Origin: Psychrobacillus sp. FSL H8-0483
GTDB taxonomy: Bacteria; Bacillota; Bacilli; Bacillales_A; Planococcaceae
DNA: 64,000 nucleotides
Assembly (NCBI RefSeq): GCF_038637725.1
Contig: NZ_CP152052.1
Location: 2,339,501-2,403,500 of the forward strand
Direction: 5' to 3'
The position numbers and the translations under genes were made by a program. Shown piece by piece: positions 18,719 through 27,472 of the stretch (position 1 is the first letter of the stretch; the number at the start of each line of letters is the position of its first letter). The notes under the pieces are model-generated. The model made no database searches. It saw only the letters and a program-made list of their open reading frames with translations, and was not told the DNA's origin.

Positions 18719-20215
18719 ATGTCTATCAGTCCAAGATCCAGAAAAAGAAGTCACTGGATCGATATCTTGTGTATCGTCGCTATAATCTTATTAAGTAGTT
18801 TAATAGTCTTCCTTCTGTTAAAATCTACCTCCACTAAACAACAAGGAATTGTTGCCTCGTCAAAGCAATCATCTGAGGCTAAAGAAAAAATCAAAGAAAG
18901 TAATTCGGTTTATCCTGGAATTCGTATTATCACAGAAACATCGAACGAAAAAAAAGCCCCATATGCAATTCAATATCCGCAAAGTAATGTTCAAAGTTTC
19001 AACGAAATAGTGAAAACATATACACAAAAATTAAAAACACTATACTTAGAAGAAACAAAATACATAAACGAAACTAATAAGCATAATAAAGGCGAGCTAA
19101 ATATTTCATTTGAAGTATTCCAACATTCTACTGGATATTACTCATTTGTTATACATTCTAGTATGTATACAGGTGGAGCTAACGGAGTATCCGAAAAGAA
19201 AATTTTCCGTCTACATAACCAATCAGGACATATGCTAACTTTAGAAGAACTAATAGGAAAAAATGAAAGAGCACTCGTTACCCTTTCAGAAAAAGTGAAA
19301 AAAGCAGTAACAATGGATAAACAAATTAAACCATATATAATACAAGATCAATTGGAAGAAAAAACTGCTCCAAAATGGGGAAATTTCTCTAATTTCGCCC
19401 TTACAAAAGATTCCATCTTATTTTATTACGATGAGTATGAAATTACAACAGGATCTGCAGGGGCACCTATCGTAACGATACCACTCACAGAAATCAATGA
19501 TCTCGTAGCAGATGCATTTAAACTTCCTGTCGTAGCAGTAGATTCTAAACCTTCTACAAAAGTTCCTGCAAAAGAAGAACAAAATGTACCGAAAACTACT
19601 ACAGAAGAAGCATGCGAAGTATCCCCAAAAGACAAAGTAGTTAGCTTAACATTTGATGATGGACCTAATCCGGATACAACAGTGAAAATTTTAGAAACAC
19701 TTAAAAAGTATAATGCAAAAGCTACCTTTTTTATGCTAGGAAGCCGGGTTTCTTTTTATCCTGAAATTGTTCAAGAAATGAAAGCAGCCGGACATGAATT
19801 AGGAAACCATACTTGGAATCACCCTGATTTAACAAAGGCTTCTTCAGAAAAAATCGCTTTAGAGATTAATAATACAGACAATGCTGTAGAAAAAGCTTCT
19901 GGTAGCAAACCTACAGTATTTCGTCCACCATATGGCGCAGTAAATCAAACAGTTCGCAATCAGACTGCACTTCCTGTTGTCCTTTGGGATGTTGACACAA
20001 TGGATTGGAAATATCGCGATCCTAATCACTTACTTCAACACGTGAAACAACATGTAAAAAACGGATCAATCATATTAATGCATGACATTCATGCATCTAC
20101 TGCTGAAGGGTTAGACGCAGTGCTTGCTTACCTAAAAGGTGAAGGTTATTCATTTGTAACCATTTCTGAATTGAACAAGTTAGAAAACCGCAAGCGCACT
20201 ATAAGTGCATCTTGA
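18719..20215 (+). CDS. PdaC-like membrane-anchored polysaccharide deacetylase
   Basis: 498 residues. A single membrane helix lies at about 14-34, then an extracellular segment resembling DUF4163 and DUF3298 (about 60-270), and the NodB deacetylase domain (about 305-490). All five NodB motifs are visible: TFDDGPNP, ELGNHTWNHPDLT, RPPYGA, LWDVDTMDW and ILMHDIH. The order is that of B. subtilis PdaC, which removes acetyl groups from peptidoglycan. The last ten residues (ENRKRTISAS) are read from a family A repeat, so the C-terminus is newly acquired. ATG with AAGGGG upstream. Confidence 0.92.
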   Translation: MSISPRSRKRSHWIDILCIVAIILLSSLIVFLLLKSTSTKQQGIVASSKQSSEAKEKIKESNSVYPGIRIITETSNEKKAPYAIQYPQSNVQSFNEIVKTYTQKLKTLYLEETKYINETNKHNKGELNISFEVFQHSTGYYSFVIHSSMYTGGANGVSEKKIFRLHNQSGHMLTLEELIGKNERALVTLSEKVKKAVTMDKQIKPYIIQDQLEEKTAPKWGNFSNFALTKDSILFYYDEYEITTGSAGAPIVTIPLTEINDLVADAFKLPVVAVDSKPSTKVPAKEEQNVPKTTTEEACEVSPKDKVVSLTFDDGPNPDTTVKILETLKKYNAKATFFMLGSRVSFYPEIVQEMKAAGHELGNHTWNHPDLTKASSEKIALEINNTDNAVEKASGSKPTVFRPPYGAVNQTVRNQTALPVVLWDVDTMDWKYRDPNHLLQHVKQHVKNGSIILMHDIHASTAEGLDAVLAYLKGEGYSFVTISELNKLENRKRTISAS

Positions 20216-20402
20216 CCTTTGCCAATTCCAAAGTGCTTTGGACGAAACATTGGCTATACTATTACCGTGGGATTTTTAGAGGAGCTTGATGTGACTGCCA
20301 CATCAAGCTCCTCCTTTTTCGGTAATCTTATGGCGAATGTTTGTCCGTCGCTCTCTTGGACTGTGAAAGGGCACGGTGCATTTGCTTTGGATAATGAGAG
20401 AA
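20182..20402 (+). repeat. Family A dispersed repeat, copy A1
   Basis: Starts AGAAAACC and shares with copies at 21712 and 26019 the blocks AAGTGCA, CAATTCCA, CTTTGGAC, GATTTTTAGAGGAGCTTGAT, GCGAATGTTTGTCCGTCGC. It overlaps the last codons of the deacetylase gene. Contains the hairpin listed at 20261-20325. Confidence 0.85.
20261..20325 (+). terminator. Terminator-like hairpin inside repeat A1
   Basis: 14-bp perfect stem GAGGAGCTTGATGT (20279-20292) / ACATCAAGCTCCTC (20300-20313) with loop GACTGCC, T runs on each side, and an outer ATTACCG / CGGTAAT pair. It likely ends deacetylase transcription. Confidence 0.75.
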
Positions 20403-20457
20403 AATACTATTTCCCGTTTTTTGTAATTCGAGTTGAGTCTTATACCTTTAAGCTTCT

Positions 20458-21012
20458 CTAGATTGGATAATGTATCGTCATACTTAATCTGGATAGTGTT
20501 TCTCCAGAATTAAAATATGTGTGAGGTCTATCGGCCTTAAATCTGATTGAATCACCACTTTTTAATGTGTATTCACATTCACTAACACGAATAGTTACTT
20601 CTCCATCAAAAACAGTGATAAATTCCTCTGTACCCTCTCTGTGAGAATCAGAAGTTAATATCCCTTCTTTTTCAATTTCAACAGAATAAACTTCAAAACG
20701 TCTATCCTCTTGGAAGGTAAAGTAAGGATATACTCTATACCTTCCATTGTCTTCAGACAATACTTGAATCTCATTTTTATAAACAACTTTGGTATCGGGC
20801 TGTGGATTATTTATTAGGGTAGTAAAGGAAACCTTTAATCCATTAGCTATTTTCCAAATAGTTGTAAGTGTTGGACTTGACTCTCCTCTTTCAATTTGCC
20901 CAATCATCGTTTTGCTTACTCCACTTAATTGCGAGACCTTCTCCAAGCTTAATTTTTCCTTTTCTCTGATAGCTTTTAAATTTCTTGCAAGTATAAGTTG
21001 AATTTCCTCCAT
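20458..21012 (-). CDS. XRE-family regulator with cupin domain
   Basis: 184 residues. Helix-turn-helix at 7-60 (LSLEKVSQLSGVSKTMIGQIERGESSPTL split over two helices) and a cupin barrel at about 105-180 (SHREGTEEFITVFDGEVTI, GDSIRFKADRPHTYFN). Such regulators sense small ligands such as amino acids and control transporters. It is divergent from the LysE-type exporter gene at 21128, with an 11-bp inverted repeat between them. AGGGGTGA precedes the ATG. Probably represses or activates the exporter and itself. Confidence 0.9.
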   Translation of the reverse strand: MEEIQLILARNLKAIREKEKLSLEKVSQLSGVSKTMIGQIERGESSPTLTTIWKIANGLKVSFTTLINNPQPDTKVVYKNEIQVLSEDNGRYRVYPYFTFQEDRRFEVYSVEIEKEGILTSDSHREGTEEFITVFDGEVTIRVSECEYTLKSGDSIRFKADRPHTYFNSGETLSRLSMTIHYPI

Positions 21013-21033
21013 AAAATCACCCCTACATTATGT

Positions 21034-21081
21034 ACAATATAACGACCTTTATGTATAATAAAACGAACAACGTTATATTGT
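21034..21081. promoter_or_regulatory. Candidate operator between regulator and exporter
   Basis: Perfect 11-bp inverted repeat ACAATATAACG (21034-21044) and CGTTATATTGT (21071-21081), 26 bp apart, in the 115-bp divergent gap. Likely binding sites of the XRE-cupin regulator. Confidence 0.6.
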
Positions 21082-21127
21082 TTATATTGGTCATTATAAC
21101 ATACAAAATAAAAAGGGAGGTCCAATA

Positions 21128-21712
21128 ATGCCTTTATTTTCATTTCTGTTATTTGTTTTTATTACCAGTTTTACTCCAGGTCCAAACAATATCATGGCAA
21201 TGGCGTTTGCGAATAAACATGGATTAAAAAAAACAATTAAATTTTGTTTAGGAGTAGGTGTCGGATTTTTTGTTATCACATTAGTGTGTAATTTTTTTAA
21301 TATCTTACTTACAAGTGTTTTGCCAATAATTAAATTTCCGTTAACCATTTTAGGTGTAGGTTATATGTTATATTTAGCTTTTAAAATACTTACAAGTAAG
21401 GATAATGACAGCGAAAATGATGTAGGTAATAGAAACTTTTTCTTAATAGGTAGCTTGTTACAATTTGTTAATCCGAAAGGTATTCTTTTTGGGATTACTG
21501 TTGTGGCAACCTTCATTCTTCCCTATTACGATTCCTATTCAAGCTACCTCCTTTTCTCATTATTTTTAGGAGTAGTTGGTTTAATAAGTACATTTACTTG
21601 GGGGCTATTTGGCTCGATTTTTCAAAAGATCTTATTACAATACAGAAAACAGTTTAATATAATTATGGCAGTTTTATTGGTATATAGTGCTTTTTCAATT
21701 CTTGTCAAATGA
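21128..21712 (+). CDS. LysE/RhtB-family amino acid exporter
   Basis: 194 residues, about six membrane helices. The N-terminal FTPGPNNIMAMAFANKHG is the LysE/RhtB signature, followed by GVGVGFFVITL and FVNPKGILFGI. Proton-driven export of amino acids or related small molecules is the family role; substrate unknown. AAAGGGAGG precedes the ATG. Divergently placed regulator at 20458-21012 probably controls it. The stop codon TGA directly meets the first base of family A repeat copy A2. Confidence 0.9.
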   Translation: MPLFSFLLFVFITSFTPGPNNIMAMAFANKHGLKKTIKFCLGVGVGFFVITLVCNFFNILLTSVLPIIKFPLTILGVGYMLYLAFKILTSKDNDSENDVGNRNFFLIGSLLQFVNPKGILFGITVVATFILPYYDSYSSYLLFSLFLGVVGLISTFTWGLFGSIFQKILLQYRKQFNIIMAVLLVYSAFSILVK

Positions 21713-21993
21713 GAAAACCAGCATGTGCTTCCCTTTAAGTGCAACATGTCCTACGACAATTCCAGCGTGCTTTGGAAGAAACATTGTCTATACTACTACC
21801 GAGGGATTTTTAGAGGAGCTTGATATGACTGCGTCACATCAAGCTCCTCCTTTTTCAGTAATCTTATGGCGAATGTTTGTCCGTCGCCCTCTTGGATTTT
21901 GAATGGGCATGGTGCTTCATTTGGTTTGGATAATGAGGTAAGAAATCCTGTCCTACTCTTTTAAAAGCATCCGAAGATACAATTTCGGATGCT
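21712..21993 (+). repeat. Family A dispersed repeat, copy A2 (longest)
   Basis: Begins at the last base of the exporter stop codon. Contains the GAGGAGCTTGAT / ATCAAGCTCCTC hairpin near 21812-21850, and a second hairpin AGCATCCGAA / TTCGGATGCT at 21966-21993 that is shared with copy A3. Confidence 0.85.
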
Positions 21994-22112
21994 CCTCGCT
22001 TCTTTATTAATCGATACTACCTATTTTTCTCTATTTACACTTTCCCTCTTGATAGGCAAAAGGAAGTACATCATTTTATTTGACTAAGCATTCTGCCATT
22101 CTAATTAGATTT

Positions 22113-22303
22113 GTTGATTGGAGCGGAAGGCGGCGACTCCTAGGAGATCAGCAAGCAAATCAAGACCCTGGACTACGCGCGATAAAGGAAGGAAGGCTAA
22201 GGGCGCCTCATCCTGAGACGACGCCTTCATGACCAACATCGTGTTGGCCGAATCGGCTTGATGCTTGCCCCCTGGAAAGCGTCAGCCTGCAGAGGAGATC
22301 AAC
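22113..22303. repeat. Family B GC-rich repeat, variant copy
   Basis: Left end GTTGATTGGAGCGGAAGGCG then GCGACTCC, right end CTGGAAAGCGTCAGCCTGCA and GATCAAC: the same arms as the complete copies, with a different, longer middle (about 190 bp total). No gene seen in 22000-22360. Confidence 0.65.
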
Positions 22304-22341
22304 CTGTTAATGGCATAAAAATTTGTATACCATCTTATTCT

Positions 22342-22374
22342 AAAAAAAATGCTGTCATCCAATTAAATGACAGC
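22342..22374 (-). terminator. Terminator overlapping the end of the hydrolase gene
   Basis: On the minus strand GCTGTCAT, an 8-base loop with the stop codon TAA's last bases, ATGACAGC, then eight U. The hydrolase stop codon lies in the loop of this hairpin. Confidence 0.85.
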
Positions 22375-23154
22375 ACTACTATGTTCAATTTTCGAAATAT
22401 AATTGATAGAAAACGTATTGAACAACTCAGGCTGGTCAATATTACAGACATGACCACTTCTTTTTATTTTGATAAATTCAAAGCCCTTATTGTTCCGAGT
22501 AACTTCCTCAATTGGCGGGATAAATAAATAATCTTCATCACCCATCAGGAACAATGTCGGAATTGCAGTTGTAGATGCTTGTAGGCTTGCCAAATAAGGA
22601 TTGATGAGCTTTGTTAAGGACATCCATTTTACGAATTCCTTCTGGCACATCTTTTTCGCCTCATTGACGAACGCTAACCGTGATTCTTCATGTTCTTTAC
22701 GTGGCATAAGTATGTAGGCAAATAATTGATAGAGCAACATGTAAGGAACAAACAACTTTGTTGCACGTCCAGTCCATAGTAATATTTTCGCACGAATGTC
22801 GAATCGAATGATTGCACCGCCAAGAATCAGTGATTTCACACGTTCTGGGTAATGATCCGCAATTGTTTGCGCAACAATCGTACCAAGTGACATTCCTATA
22901 ATATGGGTCTTTTCAACCTCTATTTGGTCCAACACTTCGATTACTTCTTTAGAGACATCTTTAAACGTATCTCCTTTTTTCCATTGGCCACGTTCGGATT
23001 TCCCGTGACCACGGAGGTCGATCAAAAGAACGTTATACTCTTTCTTAAATTCTCGAATCTGCTTGAACCAAATAGAAGAACTCCCTCCCGCACCGTGTAT
23101 AAATGTTACCCATGGGGCAGTTGGGCTAATTTCATAAGTTCGATAGTGAAGCAA
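22363..23154 (-). CDS. Alpha/beta hydrolase
   Basis: 263 residues from a TTG start with GGAAGGA upstream. Oxyanion-hole loop FIHGAGGSSSIW near residue 20, nucleophile elbow GMSLGTIV (about 97-104), acid Asp in LMGDEDYLF and catalytic His in RSGHVCNIDQP. The fold is the general one of esterases, lipases and C-C hydrolases; no substrate can be named. Stands alone; both sides are repeat-rich. Confidence 0.88.
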   Translation of the reverse strand: MLHYRTYEISPTAPWVTFIHGAGGSSSIWFKQIREFKKEYNVLLIDLRGHGKSERGQWKKGDTFKDVSKEVIEVLDQIEVEKTHIIGMSLGTIVAQTIADHYPERVKSLILGGAIIRFDIRAKILLWTGRATKLFVPYMLLYQLFAYILMPRKEHEESRLAFVNEAKKMCQKEFVKWMSLTKLINPYLASLQASTTAIPTLFLMGDEDYLFIPPIEEVTRNNKGFEFIKIKRSGHVCNIDQPELFNTFSINYISKIEHSSAVI

Positions 23155-23285
23155 TCTATGTCATCCTTCCTTAGTTAACTATTACTATTAAACCATTATC
23201 ACTTAAACAAATACAACCACATCTTGTTACAAATTTCGACATATCACTACTTAAACACTTAATTCTGTCACATTCAATGTTCATA

Positions 23286-23406
23286 AGAAAACCAGCATAC
23301 AGTGCCCTTTAAATGCATCTTGTCTTTCACTAATCCCAGCGGCTAATGAGGGAAGAAATCCTGTCCTACCCTTTTAAAAGCATCCGAAGATACAATTTCG
23401 GATGCT
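23286..23406 (+). repeat. Family A dispersed repeat, copy A3 (internally deleted)
   Basis: Has the 5' block (AGAAAACCAGCAT, AAATGCATCTTG, CCCAGCG) and the 3' block of copy A2 (AGAAATCCTGTCCTAC and the AGCATCCGAA / TTCGGATGCT hairpin at 23379-23406), but the central GAGGAGCTTGAT hairpin is missing. Confidence 0.75.
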
Positions 23407-23540
23407 CTCCGCTATTTTATCCATCGACATTAATTTTTTTCTCTATTTCCACTGACAACTATAATACGCCTATTAATCATTTAAATTCTCTATTTATTAA
23501 TAGCTAATAAAAAAGTAGCAAGATAATTATATTAGTTTGG

Positions 23541-23723
23541 AGAAGCGTCCGCGGAAAGCGAGCGGTAAGTTTCGGAAAACCTGAGTTGGACAATGTCGAG
23601 TTGAAAATCATATACTTTTTTATTCTTTAAGGAATGCGCAAGAGCACTTTAAGTGCAACATGAAGGTGGCGACTCCTAGGGGATCAGCAAGCAAATCAAT
23701 GCTCTGTACTGAGCACGAAAACC
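23541..23723. repeat. Two family B half-elements
   Basis: GCGTCCGCGGAAAGCGAGCG at about 23544 is a right arm, and GGTGGCGACTCCTAGG-GATCAGCAAGCAAATC at about 23664 a left arm, the latter matching the variant copy at 22128. Order is reversed relative to complete copies, so these are rearranged remnants. They fill the gap 23407-23770. Confidence 0.55.
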
Positions 23724-23772
23724 TGAAGTTTAGAAGTTACTCAGTAAAAGATTTTCTTCTTTCTTATCTCTC

Positions 23773-23820
23773 AAAAAAAGGATGCTCTCGCAAGTATTAC
23801 ACTCCTGAGAACATCCTTTT
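23773..23820 (-). terminator. Terminator of the chemoreceptor gene
   Basis: Stem AAAAGGATG-TCTC / GAGA-CATCCTTTT with U tail on the minus strand, directly after the stop at 23826. Confidence 0.8.
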
Positions 23821-23825
23821 CCATA

Positions 23826-25928
23826 TTAAGAGAGCTTAAATCGATTAACAACTTCTTGTAACTCTTGTGCAATCTTGTTCATATGATTGATAGAATCTGC
23901 CACTCTCTCTAATTCTGCTTGCTGATCTGCAGCTGAAGCACTTACCTCTTCCGCTGAAGCAGCTGTTTCTTCTGATATAGCTGAAATACTTTGAATTGAA
24001 GTCATTGCTTGATTTTTGTGTTCCAACATACTAGTGAGTTCAGAGACCAGCTCATTAATTGTAGCTTCAATTGCACTTGATAGCTCATGATTATCTTTAA
24101 AAGCAGATTCTGTGCTATGGACAGAGTCACTTTGTGCTTGCATTAATGCAACATTAGAAGCGATCACTGAAACTGTCTGTTTAGAATCCTCTAATATACT
24201 TTCCACGGTTTGCTTAATTACTTCCGTCTCAGCTCTTGACTGCTCTGCTAACTTTCTTACTTCCTCCGCTACTACTGCAAAACCTTTTCCATGCTCACCA
24301 GCACGAGCTGCTTCTATACTTGCATTAAGTGCAAGCAAATTTGTTTGCTCTGTAATACCTTGAATAGATGCAATTACTTGATTGATATTAGCTATGTTTG
24401 ATGTTAATGATTCAATTTGTTGTTGAACCTTTTCATTCATTTCATTAGTTGCAGTATTATGTTCTCGTAAGGTTTCTACTTCTTTCATGCCTTTTTCAGT
24501 GGAAACTTTCGTTTTAGTCGATAATGTATCCATTTGAGAAGACAATGCTGTTAGTGCATCTATTTGGTCAGATAAATCAATCATTCGGTGATTCGTTTCC
24601 TCCGTGTCTTCTGATTGCTTAGAAGCACCTTGAGCAATTTCATTCGTTGCTAGCGAAACTTCTTGGCTAGACGCAACAATTTCGTCAAATGCTTCATTTA
24701 CATAGCTAGACGATTTATTAAGAAGTGTGGAAGAATTAAAAACCGTATGTATTGCACTATTAGTTTTTTCTAACATATCGTTATAAGCTAAGGCAACTGC
24801 ACCAATTTCATCTGATTTAATAAATTTATCGTCTACTTTTTTAGTCAAATCTCCGCCTGCTGCTGTTTCAATAGATTCTCGCAAAAATTTCAATGGCTTT
24901 AATTGATTGAATATAAACCATGCAGTCACAATTGCCATCAAAACTATCATTATAATTGCTGCTACAATTGTTAATAAAAGAATTTGATTGTATGTTTCTA
25001 AAATTTTTGATTTTGGTACAACTAATTGAACAGACCATGTATCATCTATTCCCTCTAGCATCATTGGTGCGAAGGCATTAAAAGATTTTTCTCCTAATTG
25101 CTCCGATTCTAAATACGTACTTACTGGCTTGCCACTTTCTAGTGTATTTTTAAAGGATGACCAATTAAGCGTATCCTGCATGTTTGTTCCATTTAACTTT
25201 TCGTTAGCACTATTTACTGTCAGCATTCCTTGTTCTGTAATGATTCCAGCATATCCACCTTCTGGCTTAATAGAGTTTGCCAAATCTGTTAGAAAATCAA
25301 TAGACAAGTCAGCAGTTAGCACTCCAAAAAATGTTCCTGATGAGCTAAATAGTGGAACTGATATTGTTGTCATGGAAACAGTTTTTCCATTTACTTCATA
25401 ATCATATGGTTCCGTAAGTACTGCTCTACCTTCTTTTTTGGGAATCCAGTACCAATCTCCATTTTCAGTGTCTTCATATCCTTCTAAAGAAGTTGTCGAA
25501 ATCTCATTCCCATCTTTTGATAAGTAAGGAACAAAATGTTTACTGCTATCGATAAGATTCGAAGGAATGGTTGACTCTACTTTCGCTGAACCATTTTCTA
25601 GGATTGCTGCTACTCCTAGTAAATCCTCATTTTCAGCCAAATTTTTTTCAAGTATACTTAATACTTCTGCAGCTGATAATTCTCCATTCGACTGCATTGT
25701 TTCAAATATTCGTTTCGTTGTTTGTAATGTATCATTCGTTTTCTTAAAACGATCGCTCATCTTTTGAGCAGAAAATTGTGCATTTTGAAGTGTAGAAGTC
25801 TCCGAATCTTCTATACTTTTATTATACAAAATCACACTTGTTGTTACGGTGTAAGCAAGAAATAAAATGAAAAATAGCCCAATAATTAACCCTGATAACT
25901 TCCATGCAATACTTTTTGACCTTTTCAC
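23826..25928 (-). CDS. Methyl-accepting chemotaxis protein with Cache sensor
   Basis: 700 residues. Membrane helices at about 11-33 and 313-336 frame an extracellular double-Cache-like sensor domain (about 40-300). A HAMP linker (about 337-390) and a long signalling domain follow; the hairpin tip reads [24 protein letters not shown], given here as two parts [14 protein letters not shown] and [10 protein letters not shown], and continues [17 protein letters not shown]. It would signal through CheW/CheA at the membrane. Ligand unknown; Cache sensors often bind amino or organic acids. Stands alone with its own terminator. Confidence 0.95.
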   Translation of the reverse strand: MKRSKSIAWKLSGLIIGLFFILFLAYTVTTSVILYNKSIEDSETSTLQNAQFSAQKMSDRFKKTNDTLQTTKRIFETMQSNGELSAAEVLSILEKNLAENEDLLGVAAILENGSAKVESTIPSNLIDSSKHFVPYLSKDGNEISTTSLEGYEDTENGDWYWIPKKEGRAVLTEPYDYEVNGKTVSMTTISVPLFSSSGTFFGVLTADLSIDFLTDLANSIKPEGGYAGIITEQGMLTVNSANEKLNGTNMQDTLNWSSFKNTLESGKPVSTYLESEQLGEKSFNAFAPMMLEGIDDTWSVQLVVPKSKILETYNQILLLTIVAAIIMIVLMAIVTAWFIFNQLKPLKFLRESIETAAGGDLTKKVDDKFIKSDEIGAVALAYNDMLEKTNSAIHTVFNSSTLLNKSSSYVNEAFDEIVASSQEVSLATNEIAQGASKQSEDTEETNHRMIDLSDQIDALTALSSQMDTLSTKTKVSTEKGMKEVETLREHNTATNEMNEKVQQQIESLTSNIANINQVIASIQGITEQTNLLALNASIEAARAGEHGKGFAVVAEEVRKLAEQSRAETEVIKQTVESILEDSKQTVSVIASNVALMQAQSDSVHSTESAFKDNHELSSAIEATINELVSELTSMLEHKNQAMTSIQSISAISEETAASAEEVSASAADQQAELERVADSINHMNKIAQELQEVVNRFKLS

Positions 25929-26018
25929 TACAAAAACACCCCTTTTTTCCTATCACCTTAATAATAATGCATAATAATTAGTCCTACAACAATAAAATAT
26001 TTTTAATAAAGAGAATGA

Positions 26019-26205
26019 GGAAAGTAGCATAAGCTGCCCTTTAAGTGCAATATGCCATAAGCCAATTCCAGCGGACTTTGGACCAAACACTGGCCTTACT
26101 TACCGTGGAATTTTTAGAGGAGCTTGATGTGACTGCTTCACTTCAAGCTCCTCCTTTTTCGGTAATCTTATGTGCGAATGTTTGTCCGTCGCCCTCTTGG
26201 AATTT
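26019..26205 (+). repeat. Family A dispersed repeat, copy A4
   Basis: Shares AAGTGCAATATG, CAATTCCAGCG, CTTTGGACC, TTACCGTGGAATTTTTA and GCGAATGTTTGTCCGTCGCC with A1 and A2. Hairpin GAGGAGCTTGA / TCAAGCTCCTC at about 26117-26155, with outer TTACCG / CGGTAA. It lies between the divergent chemoreceptor and acetyltransferase genes, so here it is not at a gene 3' end. Confidence 0.8.
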
Positions 26206-26424
26206 TAATTGTTATAATGTAATCGTAAAAGAAATGAATGAACTATTTGACTATAGAATGGTCGCTTTATCTATGTACTTTTTCAGTGGCCACTATAAAG
26301 AGGAAACCTATGCTGCTGTTCTTAACCAGGTACAGACTTTGGTATTGATCCTAAAAATAATTCTTGCAAGAATGTTGTAATAATGTGTAAACATTTATAT
26401 GTTTGTATAAAAAGGAGTGGGAGA

Positions 26425-26955
26425 ATGTTTCCTGTGTTAGAAACTGAAAGGTTAACCTTAAGAGAACTAATAGAAGACGATGCACAAGGGATATTGAATT
26501 GTTTTTCAAATGAAGATGTATTACGTTTCTATGGGCAAAATCCATTAACAAATATAGAACAAGTTAAAAATATTGTTAGGAATTTTTCAAATAACTATAA
26601 GGAAAAACAAGGGATTAAATGGGGAATTGAGATAAAAGGAACAGAAGGAATTATTGGTACGATTGGGTTCCATAATTGGTCTTCTGAACATAAGAGAGCG
26701 GAAATAGCTTATGCAATTTTCCCTGAACAATGGGGAAATGGGTATGCCACTGAAGCAGTTAAAAAAGTTATATCGTACGGATTTAATGAGCTAAATTTAA
26801 CTCGAATAGGAGCTGTTGTTTTTACTGAAAATAAAGCATCCAATGTGTTGTTAGAAAAATTAGGATTTGAAAAAGAAGGGGTTCTTAGAAACTATATGTA
26901 TCAAAATAATGTTCCGTATGATACGAACGTATACTCCTTACTTCCAACTAATTAG
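26425..26955 (+). CDS. GNAT acetyltransferase, RimJ/RimL type
   Basis: 176 residues from the ATG at 26425, which has AAGGAG about ten bases upstream; the longer frame (from 26383) has no such site. ETERLTLRELIEDDAQGI, YAIFPEQWGNGYATEAVKKV (acetyl-CoA loop) and NKASNVLLEKLGFEKEG are standard for RimJ/RimL-type N-acetyltransferases, which modify the N-terminus of ribosomal or other proteins. Substrate unknown. A terminator follows. Confidence 0.88.
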   Translation: MFPVLETERLTLRELIEDDAQGILNCFSNEDVLRFYGQNPLTNIEQVKNIVRNFSNNYKEKQGIKWGIEIKGTEGIIGTIGFHNWSSEHKRAEIAYAIFPEQWGNGYATEAVKKVISYGFNELNLTRIGAVVFTENKASNVLLEKLGFEKEGVLRNYMYQNNVPYDTNVYSLLPTN

Positions 26956-26981
26956 TGCAGTAATCTAATGATTTTCATTTA

Positions 26982-27027
26982 GAAAGATAGAGTGAGGCTC
27001 ATTTAAATGCCTTGCTCTATCTTTTTT
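26982..27027 (+). terminator. Terminator after the acetyltransferase
   Basis: AAAGATAGAG-AGGC / GCCT-CTCTATCTTTTTT hairpin about 27 bases after the stop codon. Confidence 0.8.
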
Positions 27028-27237
27028 GATCATTACTTTTTCCCAGCCAGGAGTCCTCCGTTCCTTCCCTTCCACTTTTATCCTCGGCCCAGTATAACCT
27101 TTCTGGAGTTGCCATTTCATTCAAGTAGCTAAATTATCAAATTTCAATTCAATCTATATTTATTTGCCCGTGCCTTCCCTTCAAAAATAATCATTTCTTC
27201 TTTTCACCCCTCTCCACCAAATTTCCATATTTTTCAC

Positions 27238-27265
27238 TAGTCAAAATAAAGGATTCTGTTATAAT
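27238..27265 (+). promoter_or_regulatory. Promoter of the thiamine-related operon
   Basis: Perfect -10 TATAAT at 27260-27265 with TAGTCA (4 of 6) 16 bp upstream. The TPP aptamer begins about 30 bases downstream. Confidence 0.6.
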
Positions 27266-27294
27266 GAGTTTGGAATATAATTTAATAGTTAGAA

Positions 27295-27385
27295 TTGTAG
27301 GGGGACCGGTGTTGCCGGTTGAGATTACATCCATAAGATGTTGACTCTTAGAACCTGATCTGGTTGATACCAGCGGAGGGAACAT
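27295..27385 (+). ncRNA. TPP (THI-box) riboswitch aptamer
   Basis: The conserved parts are all present in order: AGGGGGACCGG, GTTGAGA (usual CTGAGA, one change), the variable P3 arm, GAACCTGATCTGGTTGATACC and AGCGGAGGGAA. Binding of thiamine pyrophosphate would favour the terminator at 27418-27450 and switch off the operon that follows. Confidence 0.96.
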
Positions 27386-27417
27386 ATTCTTGAACAATTA
27401 ACTTTGTTTGCTTATAT

Positions 27418-27450
27418 GCGCCCTAGGTTCTCCTCTAGGGTGCTTTTTAT
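27418..27450 (+). terminator. Expression-platform terminator of the TPP riboswitch
   Basis: GCGCCCTAG / CTAGGGTGC stem with U5 tail, 22 bases before the thiY-like ATG. Confidence 0.85.
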
Positions 27451-27472
27451 TATGTAAACAGGAGGATTAGAA

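Noticed and set aside
23541-23760. Complete family B element
   Set aside because: Arms are in reversed order and separated by unrelated sequence, so they are reported as remnants only.
26045-26380. 111-codon frame between the chemoreceptor and acetyltransferase
   Set aside because: Its first half is read through family A repeat A4 and there is no ribosome site; no protein-like features beyond that.
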